From Numida meleagris (taxonomy: Eukaryota > Chordata > Aves > Galliformes > Numididae): a stretch of DNA of 64,000 nucleotides. Below, in pieces: positions 34,269 to 46,018 of the stretch. The stretch lies in NCBI RefSeq assembly GCF_002078875.1, contig NC_034412.1, positions 79,197,846 through 79,261,845 on the forward strand, given 5' to 3'. Numbering within the stretch: position 1 is the stretch's first letter; each line of letters opens with the position of its first letter. The notes under the pieces are model-generated. The model had not been told where the DNA came from. It did no database searches and saw only the letters and a list, made by a program, of their open reading frames with translations. A program made the translations under genes and the position numbers.

Positions 34269-35760
34269 AATTTCTGCACTCCTGTAACAGAAAACATGAA
34301 ATTTCAGTTTTCTCTAAATCATACAGAATAAATATTTCTCAACAGAAAGGGAAAGTCTGCCTTTAATAGATTCTGCATGTGTAGATTTCAGCATATTTAT
34401 ATTCATACGGACTCACATGATAGACCCTTTTATTTTATTTGAAACGTTTTCCTTAAAGCAAGCATTCGTATTTTTAACTTTAGGTAAGGTTCTAAACATT
34501 AGCATTTGTGTGCATTTCTTTCAGCCTACCTCATCATTTTCTTGTTTCATGCCCAGGGCTTAGCAGTTGGAGTTTAAAAACAGCCAGCTTTAATGTCTAT
34601 GACTGACATGTAATTTCTGCTTACTTTAAAGCTTTTTTTTTTTTTGCTAACTTCGCCTTTTTTAATATTCTTTCCTGTCCATAATCACAAAGCTACATAA
34701 GCTCTTTTGTGGCTTAATAAATATTGTCAATTTTTTAAAGCTTAACATGGTGTGTACTCTTCTTCAAAGATAGTTATTAAACATATAAAAAGAAGCTTGT
34801 TAAATTTGTAGATTCATTTTTGTTATTGTTATTCCTACTGTTTATATTTAAATGAGGAAAGATAATCCATTAAAGAGGCCGAACTGTCAAAAATACTGCC
34901 ATATCTATAATTAAGTATAACCTTCTTGGATTTAAATAACATTATGGTTATGACACAAACCAACAAAAGCCTCTGAATTTGAAATTAAATGCTTTACCTT
35001 CCTTTAACACTACTTATTTTCATGGGAAACTCAAATTCATGTGAATGCAAAATATGTATTTAGCTCATAGCTACATTAAAATCTCCTACTCTAAAAAGAG
35101 AACAGTAGCAAATAACATGCCTGTTTGTAATATATATGTTACATATCCAAGGCTTATATTAATTGTTTAATGACATACATATATCTTAGTTCTGCAGAAG
35201 CATTGTTGAGAATAGAGTAGTTAAAAGACTTGGCAACATAGTTGTGCTCTCAACTTTGCTTTTCGTTATCTGATCAAGTGAACTATTCTGAAAGGTTCCA
35301 TGGATGCAGATTTCTTCTTCACGCTGCTGAGAAAAAATACTATCATTATTGCTAGAGAGATAGAAAAAAAATAATTTTAATTACTCCCAAACTGTTGTTG
35401 TTGAGATGTTTTCTAAGAAAAATGTTTTGCAAAGCATCTTAAAATTATCTGTAAAATAGCAAACATGCATAGCTGAATTATTTATTACAGACATTTTACC
35501 TGGTAAAATCATCATTCAGCTGGAGTTGCTGACAGAGCTCATCTGTGATTTGCCAGTGGATGGGTTTTAGATTAATAATATGATTATGCTAATGAGTCTG
35601 CTTAAATTTTCCTTCCCGCGTTCTTTATCATCCCACTGCAGGGCAGAGTACATGTGAGTACCTACCTGATGAGACATGCACATCCAGACAAACAAAACAC
35701 ACAAATCCAGGATCTGTGAATTCAGTAACTCAACACTCCTGCACTGCAGTCAACTACATA
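34269..35760. other. Unique AT-rich DNA, nothing recognised
   Basis: I see no gene, transposon or structured repeat here apart from short homopolymer runs near 34634-34646. Confidence 0.65.
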
Positions 35761-36172
35761 AGCCACTCTGAAATTAATACCTCCTATTTATTTCCTACAA
35801 CAGAAAACTACAACAGATACAAAGAGCACAATAACAGTGATTGATAGAGCAAATTCTCTGCTGCAAAATGCTATTTTTCAACATAGTCACCATTGTTACC
35901 TATGCACTTTCACTAACAATGAACAAGAGCCTGCATGCCAAACCCATTTTTTCCACATGGAGGAAATCAGAGATACACTTTTGCTTCAGATGCACTTCTG
36001 TGTCAAATGCCATTTTGTCAGACTGATCTTCTGCTGCTATCTATCATACAGCAACAACATGTAATGGAATACTGGCAGGAAGGTTCAACCTCTACTGCCA
36101 TTCCACCAACATCCACCTCTGACACTGTGGGTCAATATAATAAAATAGGAGGCATTACTTTCAGAGCAACCC
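35761..36172 (-). mobile_element. Galluhop-type mariner, shorter internally deleted derivative
   Basis: Terminal inverted repeats are visible: CTGAAATTAATACCTCCTAT at the left and GGAGGCATTACTTTCAGAGC at the right, ending 36172. A TA dinucleotide lies just outside the left end (35759-35760) and one base beyond the right end, compatible with mariner TA duplication. On the minus strand the transposase start (a FDTEVHLKQKC-type segment) runs after a DFLHVEKM-like stretch directly into the C-terminal segment (ACRLLF in one frame; a GDYVEK-type end in another). The YGDQTVDVS region seen in the 6135 copy is missing, so this 412-bp copy carries a larger deletion than the 523-bp one. Confidence 0.85.
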
Positions 36173-39100
36173 TTATAAACAGATATATGAGGAAGATACA
36201 GTGGGTAGGAAACAAGAAAAAATGTGTGATTTGCAGTTTACTATCTGAAGATCAATTATTACAACTTATTTTTCTCATTGTAAAGATTTTGACTGATCAA
36301 AAGTTCTCAGGTATTTTTTACATCTACATACAACATACAGCATTTTATTAGTATTTGAAGTAATATGTTTAGATAATGGAGGTTTTCAGTTAGTGAAATA
36401 GTTCTGATCATTGTTCGTGGAGAATGGAAAATTATTGGAAAGAATGAAATGAAGGGTCATGGTGTTCTCATTCTGATTTTCTGCTACATTAAAAATAAAA
36501 AAATCCCAAGATTTTTTGGCCATTTTTGGAGTACCAGATTTATATCAAGTTTTCCTGAGACTGCAATGTGCAGATTCTGCATTTCACATATAGCACAAAA
36601 ATATTAGTACTGTCTGATCACTGTATTATGACCAATAAGGGGTCCTGTCTCTTATCTGAGTTGGCTTCTTTTTTAAAGCAAATATTAAAATTAAACTTCA
36701 GCAATTTGCCTTTTATTCTTATGTATAATTTTTGTTAAAATGGGTGCTAGTTAGTGCATTTCATGCACTCATCAAATTGGATATCCTACCTACTGAATTC
36801 CCTGGTAGGATTTTATTTTAAAGTAGCTGTAGGAGATATAATAATGTATATTGAGAACCTATTGCTCATTTATTAGAATACTGTGCTTTAAATAGTCATA
36901 GAAAAAAAAAAAAAGACTTCCGTTAGCCTCTATACTTATCATTAGCAAATTGTAGGAGATTTCAAAAGAATATAAAAATGTCCAGTAGTAGTAAAAAATA
37001 AACCTAATTTAATTCAAATTTAATCTTAAATTGTAAAATTAAAAAGCAGCATAAATAAGCAGAAAGAATTCATTCATAACTTCAGATAAAATACATTTTA
37101 TACTCTACAGAAAACCCTCCTATCTCACACTTCAGAGCAAACCTTTGTGCTATAAACTGAAGGAAAACACAAAGAGCTGTTTTCCTTACTACACTGATTC
37201 GTTGTTTCTGAGGCCAGAGAAAATATCCACGCTACTACACCCTTTTCGCAAGCTAGAAAATTTAAGTTGCTTATGTAATTATTAACAATTTGTTTAACTG
37301 GCATTTTAAGAGCACCACTAAAGCTAAGTACAATGTTGGTCTCTCCATATTACAAAGATAAATAGGCTCATCTTTAAGCACACACATAATAATGCTGATT
37401 CTAGACTGTGAATATCAAGACAGTATCATCTGCAATTTTTTGTATATTTGCTTTGCTTAGCCATAAAGAACTCATTGCTGTCTGAAGTGCAATGTTCTGG
37501 TTAAGAAAATAATAGTTTGGGATGCTTAACACAACGTAATCTGCCTTTTAGGTCTGACCAAAAAAAAAAAAAGAGGCAGATATGCATATTCAGATGTATC
37601 TTTCAGATGAAGGTTAGGCTTACCAAAGCACATCACTTCCAAGGATCACCTGAAGACCATCCAGAAGTTACATTTATCTAGTACTTCTCACTTGACTTTG
37701 AAGGAGCAAAGTAAGTTTTGATAATGATCTCTGAAGTCATTAATAATTTGTCTTGGTCATTTGAAATAGAGTTCCTTTTCCTGTTGAGATTATAATTAAG
37801 ATATACCAACTGTCCTTTGTTTCTGGTTTTGAAGTGAATTTTCTGAACTGACAGCATCCTGGCTATAGAACTGACTTCCTTAACACAGGTTTTGAAAATT
37901 TACTGATAAGGAGCTCTCAAATAATTTGAAAAGTCAACACAGAGTCAAAACTGAGAAAAAAACCACAGATGTAGCAATATTCAAAAAAGGTCATGAAAAT
38001 AGCTTCTGTCAGTTAGTATGCAGTAACAAAATAGCTGTATTCCTAAACCCATAGCATGACCTACAGCATGAGGCAGAAAAATCAGAGAACATCAGAAGTG
38101 AATGAAATTGAATATTTTAAGCAGTTTGACTTTATAAGGATGATTTTTCTTTCTTTTTTTTTTTAATGGAGAAATTGAGCATCTTGTACTTGAAGATTTT
38201 TAGTCCAATGCATTCACAAGGTTTAGGTAGTTCCTAAATTTCAAAAATTAAACTAGATATTCACTGACTGTTCTTTGATGAACAAAATATAAATTAATGA
38301 ATGTTGGCTGAAGTCATATATAAAAAAGTGTCTGATGTGGCCTTGAGTGCTTGGAGAAAGCTTCATGTTTTCTTATTTTCCCATTAGAAAATATACAATT
38401 TACTCTGCTCCAAAATGTCTCCATTAATTCTTCAGAAGAAACGAATTAAGATATTTGAGTCAGTGCTTAACACTGTTAATTTAGTACTAGAAAAACTAGA
38501 CTTTTTTTCCAATATGATATGTCAAGTTGTTATGCAATAAGTCTGGAATTAAGCAAACATTCCCCTTCTTCCCTAGCCCCTCCAGAAAAAAAAAAAAAAA
38601 AAAAAAATTTTAAGTTCAAGGTGAGATCTTTCAAAAAGACTTTTCAGGATTTATCAGAATGAGAGATGCATCCAAGGGCAAAAACCCAGAAAAAAAAAAA
38701 AAAAAAAAAACAGTTTTAATATCTGGTAGTAGAGTTACTGCTTTGATCCTCTGAGGCTTTTTCATACCAGAAATTGAACTAAACTCTATTACGAAGTCAA
38801 AGTATATAATAGCCCGGCTGTTTGTTGTCATCCTAAAACAGAAAGTTATTGTAGCACAAAAATAATACAATTTATTTTAAATGATAGAAGATAGAAGGGT
38901 AGGAAATGTGAAATAAAATTTGGTGACCTTTTTCCTTAATTTTCGTTTGTTTTTTGTTTTATGTTAAAGATCAGTTGTAAGTCACATGTGATGTAGTTAT
39001 ATCCCCTGGAAGAGTTTGAGTCTGCCAGAAATAAAAAGAAAAATGGAAAGCTCAGAACTGTAAAGTGTTCACTATTTCTTAAGATCATTTCCATATTTAA

Positions 39101-40859
39101 TTAGACTATAGGGATGATTAAAATGTCATGGATTTTGCAGACAGGTTTCTTCACGTTAGAACTTACTCCATATTAGAGTGAAATACTGTTTTTCACTTTT
39201 ATGCAGTTTTCCTTCTATAAATTTGACTTATTCAGTACTAGCTTCCAAAGTAGTATGGGACTTTAATTTGGAAAGAGATCAAGAATTTACATTAGAAGTT
39301 TGCTTTCCCAACCTACATTGCCTGAATAAGACCTTCCACTGGCAGGATGAGCCTTACATGATACTATGAGAATGGATATTTTATTAGTGAGTAAATGTTC
39401 CTATTTCCCCTCCTGTTTGCAAGAGTCAATCGTTTTCTTTTAATGGAAAATGTCAGATAAATGATGCTGAATGTATTGGTGGATTTCTCAAATTTTAACT
39501 CTCAAAAAGAGAGGAAGGGGTTAGTCCATTTAAATAAACATGAAATACATTGTTGAGTCCTCAAAAAAAAAGATCCTAAGAACATATTTAGCTTTCATAA
39601 AAGCTATACTTTAAGCAATTTCAATTTGATCACCATCTTTAAGAATTATTTACATCCTTTTTATTAACTTCGTATTTTCACAACAAATTTCCAAAAATGT
39701 GCATCATCCATGAAGAGAGAGGAACAGAGTAACAAGTCACACAAACACGTAAACAGAAGTGTGATACATTTACCTTCAAGAATAATGGGCATCAGTTGAT
39801 CTTTCAAACTGTTTTTGCTTGAAGGAGAAAATCTTTATTAAAAGAAAAAAAAAGAATTTCACTGCATTTGGAATCAACAAAGCTTTTTCTTTTATTTTCA
39901 TTGCTCCAGAAGTGGCTCCATTAAAACATTTTGATGTAATATTATCAACTGCTTTATCCTGTAAAGCTCCACTGTGTATTCTTTTATTAGGGAATCATAA
40001 ATGTTGGTACAATTCACCTACAGAAAAATATGAAAGCAATAAACTGCATCTATTCTTTCCCTTTTTCCCATTTTCAGGTTACTATAATAAGCAGAAAATC
40101 AGTATTGGTGAGTTTTAATACCATCTTTTATTTTCAATTCAGTCGAGTTTAACTTAATAGAGAAATATTTTATTTACCTTTTTTTTCCCAGATACTTTCC
40201 ATAGAGAAACATTTTTAGAAGTAGAGATCTCTCATGAGTTCTCCAGAATTAGTTTATAAAATGTGCAGCTCGATAAAAGTGAGGTTTTCCTTCACTGTAT
40301 TTTTAATATGCAATTCTTCTCAAACTCTCTGAAGAATGATCTATCAAATTGAATAGCTGATGCACTTTGAACACTTAGCTCCAAAAGATAGATGACATTT
40401 TTTTCATTAGTTTAAAATTTATATGCTGCAGTATCTGTCACAATAATAATAAAATCTGACAGTGCAGATCATATGGGTATTTCACACAGCAGAGGTAATG
40501 TGTTCTTTGGAAGATAAAATGACAATTTGTTCAAATCATAGATTTTTAAGTTTTAGACAAACAAGGTAGCTCTCACTCCATGTATGTCATTCTTTCAGAA
40601 CCATTTCTTTGCTAACTATACTATGAGAGGATCCAGATCAACTCCAGCCTATCTCCATGGGAATCTGACAGATTGCAGATGTCCAAGAAAATCACCTGGA
40701 AAGCCTACTCTAATTTATTCCGGTGTTTCTTACCCCAGAGACAGCAAAATCTTATCACGTGCTGCCATGTAGAGCTTGTCATTTCCCATGATCTCCAAAT
40801 ATCAGCTTAAGCTTATGCCCAAAATCACTCTACATCAGCAAAAGGATGCTCCTTACTTC
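36173..40859. other. Unique AT-rich DNA with poly(A) runs
   Basis: No gene or transposon recognised. A runs lie at about 36901-36914, 38586-38608 and 38690-38710. A perfect 7-bp inverted repeat (AGTGCAT TTC ATGCACT) lies at 36753-36769. An exon-like 30-nt block with good splice signals lies at 40078-40107. Confidence 0.65.
38586..38710. repeat. Pair of poly(A) runs (23 and 21 nt)
   Basis: Uninterrupted A runs at 38586-38608 and 38690-38710, about 80 nt apart. The sequence between them resembles neither the sequence before them nor any retroelement tail I know. Confidence 0.85.
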
Positions 40860-40975
40860 TAAATCATAGAATTACCACAGTTGGAAAAGACCTCTATGGT
40901 CATCCAGTCCAACCATCCACCCATTACCATTATTTCCCACTAAACCATGTCCCTCAGAACAACATCCTTATTTAG
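40860..40975 (-). mobile_element. CR1: CR1 LINE, about 115-bp 3'-terminal scrap
   Basis: The plus strand reads ATCATAGAATTACCACAGTT, then GGAAAAGACCTCTATGGTCA, CCAGTCCAACCATCCACCC and ACTAAACCATGTCCCTCAGA. This is the 3' untranslated end of a CR1 in minus orientation, of the same general type as the 21064 copy (CCACTAAATCATGTCCCTGA). The octamer tail is reduced to one unit. The 5' truncation is extreme. Confidence 0.85.
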
Positions 40976-42237
40976 GGAACCCGCACCATGCAAATACTAA
41001 ATATTCTCACCTCTTGCTTAGTGATGGGAGATATTCAGTGCAAAGTGCAGCAGTCACAATCACTTTTATTTAAGGAAACATACAGATGAAAGAAGAGTGA
41101 GGTGGTTGTCCTTAGAATTAATAATTAAAAGTAAGGTCAGGCTGTCAAGAAGTGGGCGATCTATTATCTTTGCTTGAGGAAACTTAACTATAGTTCCTAA
41201 TAATTAGCTGCTTCCTTACCAATTATTATTATTGTGCAGGCAGAAAAACAAGCATCCCGGAGATAGTACTAAAACAAAAACATAATGAGTCTCTGACTAT
41301 CTAAAATTTTAGACACTTGGTTGTCATTACGTTCTGACAACAGCTAGCTCTACCTCTGTACATTAGTTCCACAACCTGAGCTGAAACCTGTGTATAACAC
41401 TTATATCCATTTACTAAAGTTGGCTTGTTTATTATTTCAATCACTATTAATAATGACCAGTGTAATAAACTAAATCTTCATGTAGTCATTGTTTTAAATA
41501 TTTATTTCAGAATCTGTGACTTCTCTTCAACTTCTTGTAGTAATTAATTTAAATACAATAATAGTCGAATCTTGGATGGTTAGAATGACAATTCACTGTT
41601 GTTTTATTTTTTAAATATTCCTTTATTTCAAGAAATTTGAACGAAAAAGTTGAACACCAACGTTTTCCCATGCTAATTCTTTAGTTTTAAGGCTATCCAA
41701 ACAAATAAAAATGATTCAATATTATATTTACTCAGTATCTAAGTAGCTGTATTGTAAGTGCAATATTTGTAAACCTTTAAAAAATAATTTCACGAAAGAA
41801 AAAAAGAAAAAAAGAGTTGTTTTTTTTTTTTTTTAAATAGAGAAATAAGAAAATAAAGAAAATTTCATCCAGGGCTTTCCTCAGGCAAAATCTTTGCAAT
41901 TTTTCAAGCAATCTGTCTATTACAGGGAAGATTTTATAAGGTTCAGAGGGAACAAGCTTTCCCCTTACATTGCAGTTTATTGGTCAGTGACTGTATTGCC
42001 ACAGTAAATTGCTGTAAAATACCTGTTAGGCTTTCTATGCCCTATATTACTATATCTAAAATCTTCCTGCCTGTCAGGTAACATTTTTCAATAATTCTAA
42101 AGTAAAGCCTCGTTTGCTATTTTTTCTCCTCTGGCTCCCCTCATGTTCACTTAATATCTAGAACTGAGTAGCACTCAGCAAGTTGCTGGGAAACTTTCTC
42201 TTCTGATGTCTTGCCCCCTTTCATTCACAAGGGAAAG
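40976..42237. other. Unique AT-rich DNA
   Basis: Nothing recognisable except an A-rich then T-rich low-complexity stretch at about 41795-41834. Confidence 0.65.
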
Positions 42238-42448
42238 GATACCTTCATAGGGGAGGTGCTCCAGACCTCTGATCATCTTTGTGGCCCTCCTCTGGACACT
42301 CTCCAACAGCTTCACATCTTTCCTGTATTGGGGGCCCCAGACCTGGCCCCTAGATGGGCCTCACGAGGGCAGAGTAGAGAGGGACAATCACCTCCCCGTC
42401 CCTGCTCACCACTCCTCTTCTGATAGAGCCCAGGATACCATTGGCAAC
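42238..42448 (-). mobile_element. CR1: CR1 LINE, internal fragment
   Basis: The plus strand contains TTCATAGGGGAGGTGCTCCA, CCTCTGATCATCTTTGTGGC, TCTGGACACTCTCCAACAGC, TGGGGGCCCCAGACCTGG and GCAGAGTAGAGAGGGACAAT. These are the reverse complement of the CR1 ORF2 region just after the RT core (the [20 protein letters not shown] segment). Neither the 3' untranslated end nor the octamers are present, so both ends are broken. A small deletion near 42348 removes bases usually found between the words for associated products. Confidence 0.88.
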
Positions 42449-43532
42449 TCCTCACTCCTAAGTAAGAATAAGATTACTTTTATACACAATATTATAATGA
42501 CTTTTGTTTGAAAATGTTCATGAATTAGTACTTCATTTTCAAAATATTTAAAGAGTTTTTTCCTGTTTTCCTTGTAAGCACATCTTTAAATGCCATTTTT
42601 ATACACATTGCACAATAAATAACTAGAGTTTTATTTTTATGCTACTGTTATGAAAATAGAAGAAATTATATATGTCATGATTCCTGGGTTTAATTACATG
42701 ACCATAAGCAATTTTTTTTATAAAAAGTCTTAAGTAAGACAAGGTTTAAATGCTAACTCATTTCCAGAGGAGAAATGTCCTCTGTGTATAATTTTTGCTA
42801 GCAAACCACATAGGTTGCAATAACTTTTATTAAAAGGAGTCACAACAGAATATTATCAAGTAGAGGAAAAGTTTTAGAAATATGATATACCATTTTAAAT
42901 GAGAAAAAATCTAATTTTCCTGTAGTTTTGCTATCTGAACATGTTTGTGTATGATTTATCTTATTGTTGCAGATGGATTCAGCTATGAAGGTAAACTGCT
43001 GAAGAAGCAGTTTACTAACCCAGTTTATTCCCATTCGACAACACTGCTTTATAATGAGTAATGGGAAAACAAGTCTAATTTTTTATGCATGATGTATTCA
43101 TTCATGTAGCCTTTATAGTTCCAAATGTGTCTGCACCTATGAACACGGCCTGTTTTACCTTAATTTTTATTAAACTAATTTTCAATACTTAAGTGGCACT
43201 GATAGTTTTTATAGCAGTGTAAAATGACCTACAATTATGAAAACTCTAGTTAAAATACCATCTTTATAAAGTAAGATTCACACTTTTTTACAGGGGGAGG
43301 ATAACCTCAATTGGACAGGCTTCAGTAAACATTTCATCATGTAAAATGTAACATTTTCTATTAAGCTATCAAATGAAAAGAGAAGCAGAGGAAATCACAT
43401 AGTGAACTCCCCTCAGAGTACCTCTGTTCCTGTGATTGAGTACTTCCTTTAGAAAGTATTTCTAAAGAAATACTATCTACCAGTCCTCCTTGAAGTTGTC
43501 TAATCCTTTTTTGAATTCTGGTAGTTTTGGGA

Positions 43533-43592
43533 ATCAAGATCATCAAGTTCAACCCCCCGCTCCCCCATGGGCAGGGGTAACTTCCACTGCTT
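43533..43592 (-). mobile_element. CR1: CR1 LINE, about 60-bp 3' scrap
   Basis: The plus strand reads AATCAAGATCATCAAGTTCA, ACCCCCCGCTCCCCCATGGG and CAGGGGTAACTTCCACTGC, which matches the CR1 3' untranslated end in minus orientation. It has no octamer tail and almost no body. The assignment rests on about 55 bp and is less certain than the longer copies. Confidence 0.7.
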
Positions 43593-44916
43593 CTACTACT
43601 TGAAGAAAATCTATCCTGTTTTCATAAAAGGTGTGCAGAAAATGCACACAATGTATTAAACAGGAAGTTCTTTTTGTTTTGTTTAATTTAGAAATGTAAC
43701 AATTGTCCAGAAACTCAAGGCAAGGCCTTCTGCACACATTCATTTTCAGAAAACACCCTGAAAAAGAATGCAGGACCTAGCAGTCAACATTAAATATTTA
43801 AAAACTGAGGGCAATCAGGAAAAAATAAGAAAAGTGTAGGTCTAAATGTCCTTGTCATTATTCCAGTCTGGAGGCTGGAATATCGCTCACAAGGCACGTG
43901 TTTGCATCTCTTCCTTCCCCTAAGCTCTTACGCAAGTGTGTTGTGCAAAGATTTAAAGGGAAATCTATTTGTACTCCCTCTCATACCATCCATTTTCACA
44001 ACTGAGAATATTTTGTTACACAAGACAGCATTAGAGAACTGGGTGAGAGCAGGATGAGGTAGGCAGTAACAAAATACAAGATTCAGTCGAGATCCAGTGT
44101 AAGTGCAAGCAATGAAGAGACAGTATGTCAGAAGGCTGCCAAAAATGGCAGGATCTTACAGAGGAAAGGTCTGTCTCACACAGTCTGCCTAGGGGACATG
44201 TCAAGCAGCAAAAGGAATGTGAAGAAAGGGGCAGTGTGATAAGTTCACGTTGTTTCTTCTGATCTAAAAGTAGAATGGTCTTCCCTGAGAAATAAATGCA
44301 TTATTCAGAAGTCGTTTCAGGCCTTAGCTAGTGCTGGACTTGAGGATGTACATAGGCGTATGTACTTAGCAGTATCTAGACAAGAGAAACTATTCTGTTG
44401 TTAGTTGCTTCTACAGAATTACCTCAGCCTTATTTTGCAGATGGGGAGAGCTGCAGGGGGAATGGGGAGGAAAAGCACTTTTGCTTCCCTTAATGAAGAG
44501 AAGATAATAGAAATCTGAAACTGGACAAATCAAAAAATGCCTATGCATTATGCTATCACTTTTATTTGATTTTTAGGACAGAAGTAAATTGAGCTGCAAT
44601 GCAGCCTTAAGATACAGTAGAAATAGTAAAGTACTGTAGGTTACAATGATAATGGCAGAAAATATGATATGTAAAGTCAAAATGTATACATAGCAGACAA
44701 CTAGTGATGGCTACTGAGGAGGTCAACACTTTGTAGATACTGATATTTTAATATTGTTATTTTGTTAATATACAGGTTAAGAAAATGATAGCTGAGTGGT
44801 ATAACTTGTTTATGGTATAAGGAGAAATGTTTTGTACACTCTGTAAAATCCATGATGTTGAAAGTTTAGTTCTGCCTTCTGAGCATTACAGCTCTTGTTT
44901 CTCCTGGATATTTCTG

Positions 44917-45043
44917 CTCCTTATCTCAAGTTTTCTTCAGCTTGTTTACTGAATTTTCAGTCTGCTTGCTCAGGAAATTCTTAAACCAGAGCAAGCAGAC
45001 TAAAAATTCTGTAAATATACTGAAGAAAATGCAAGATAAGGAG
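44917..45043. repeat. Long imperfect inverted repeat (hairpin), 55-bp arms, 17-nt loop
   Basis: The left arm, 44917-44971, and the right arm, 44989-45043, are reverse complements at 46 of 55 positions, with no gaps, around a 17-nt spacer (44972-44988). Going outward from the loop the stem has 13 paired bases (AGTCTGCTTGCTC), one mismatch, 7 pairs, one mismatch, 5 pairs, a 4-nt internal loop with one pair in it, 10 pairs (TTTTCTTCAG), a 4-nt internal loop, and 10 pairs (CTCCTTATCT). Similarity stops sharply at both outer ends. A transcript from either strand would fold into a long hairpin. It could be a microRNA-like or hairpin-RNA precursor, or a small foldback element; no target-site duplication is evident, and I find no second copy in this window. 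Confidence 0.85.
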
Positions 45044-46013
45044 TTGGAGTGTTCAAAAAGTAAGAGGAGCTACAAATACCTTGGCAAGGAATTAACTCTT
45101 TACAATATCTATGCACAAACACATATGCTGTATGCATGTGTGCTTTCATCATGTGCATTAAGCAGATTTTATTCAGAGTGGCAGGTGTAGTTTGTCCTAC
45201 ATACCATGCATAATAGTGAATCAGCCACTCACTGTTTCTTGTTTAATTAAACAGGAAAGCCATAAGTAAACTGCTGACAAAGACACAATATTACAGACAG
45301 GCTCAGTGACTGCCACTGTATTTAATTAATTTAAATATAATACACCTAACTGAGTAGAAAGAGGGAAGAGCAAAATCTAACTATTTTTGAATCCAATTAT
45401 TCTCATATGTGCACAAAAGTAATATCTTTCTAAAAACAGATTAAGAAATTATAAATAGAGCAGTGGAGGAATGCATTTTAAGTGCTCCATTATTTCCTTT
45501 TAGAAGGTTCATTCCACTTAAATTGTCTTGAGTGGGGTCTTAAGGAATAAAAAACTCCCTTGTGCACCACTTTTAATTCTTTCTACATCTGTAAAAACAA
45601 GCTGAGAAGTAGTTTAATTTTCTCTTGATCACAGGGAAGAAAAAAGAATGCAAAATTTAAATGACATTCACACACCAAGTTAATAGTTGTTATCACTCTC
45701 AAAAGGAAAGTGTTGATGAAGTATTACTTCATATAATATACAAGATATATTCAGCTTTATAGCATATACTTACAACATATGTGTATCTTAGTAAGGCAGT
45801 AAGTGAATCTAACAGTGTATTAGGCTTTACTGCTACCACAGATTTATTTAGTGCTTTTAATGAGTAGATATGAAATTCCTTAGAAAACAGTGAGTGTCTG
45901 TCATCAATGCTAGAACAGCCAGCAAAGGCAAATTGCAGAGAGGATAAGGATTAGAGAAGTCTCCCAGCAGGAGAGGAGAATATCTCCAGAGTCCTAGTCC
46001 AGTGTGCCTATTG

Positions 46014-46018
46014 CACAT
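46014..46018. repeat. Target-site duplication of the solo LTR (left copy)
   Basis: CACAT immediately before the TG terminus is repeated exactly at 46548-46552 immediately after the CA terminus. It marks the original integration site. Confidence 0.85.

Larger units (their letters stand above)
42449..46018. other. Unique DNA containing a CR1 scrap and a long hairpin
   Basis: No gene recognised. Inside lie the CR1 scrap at 43533-43592 and the 55-bp-arm inverted repeat at 44917-45043, both listed separately. A G-rich stretch near 44450-44475 has only three runs of three or more G, so it does not meet the usual quadruplex pattern. Confidence 0.6.

Noticed and set aside
35837..36351. Plus-strand open frames over the mariner derivative
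   Set aside because: The transposase remnants are on the minus strand; these frames are antisense readings.
38586..38710. Poly(A) runs as tails of processed pseudogenes
   Set aside because: No coding or transcript-like sequence and no target duplication is visible around them.
44448..44478. G-quadruplex candidate
   Set aside because: Only three runs of three or more G are present within a reasonable span; the fourth is GG.
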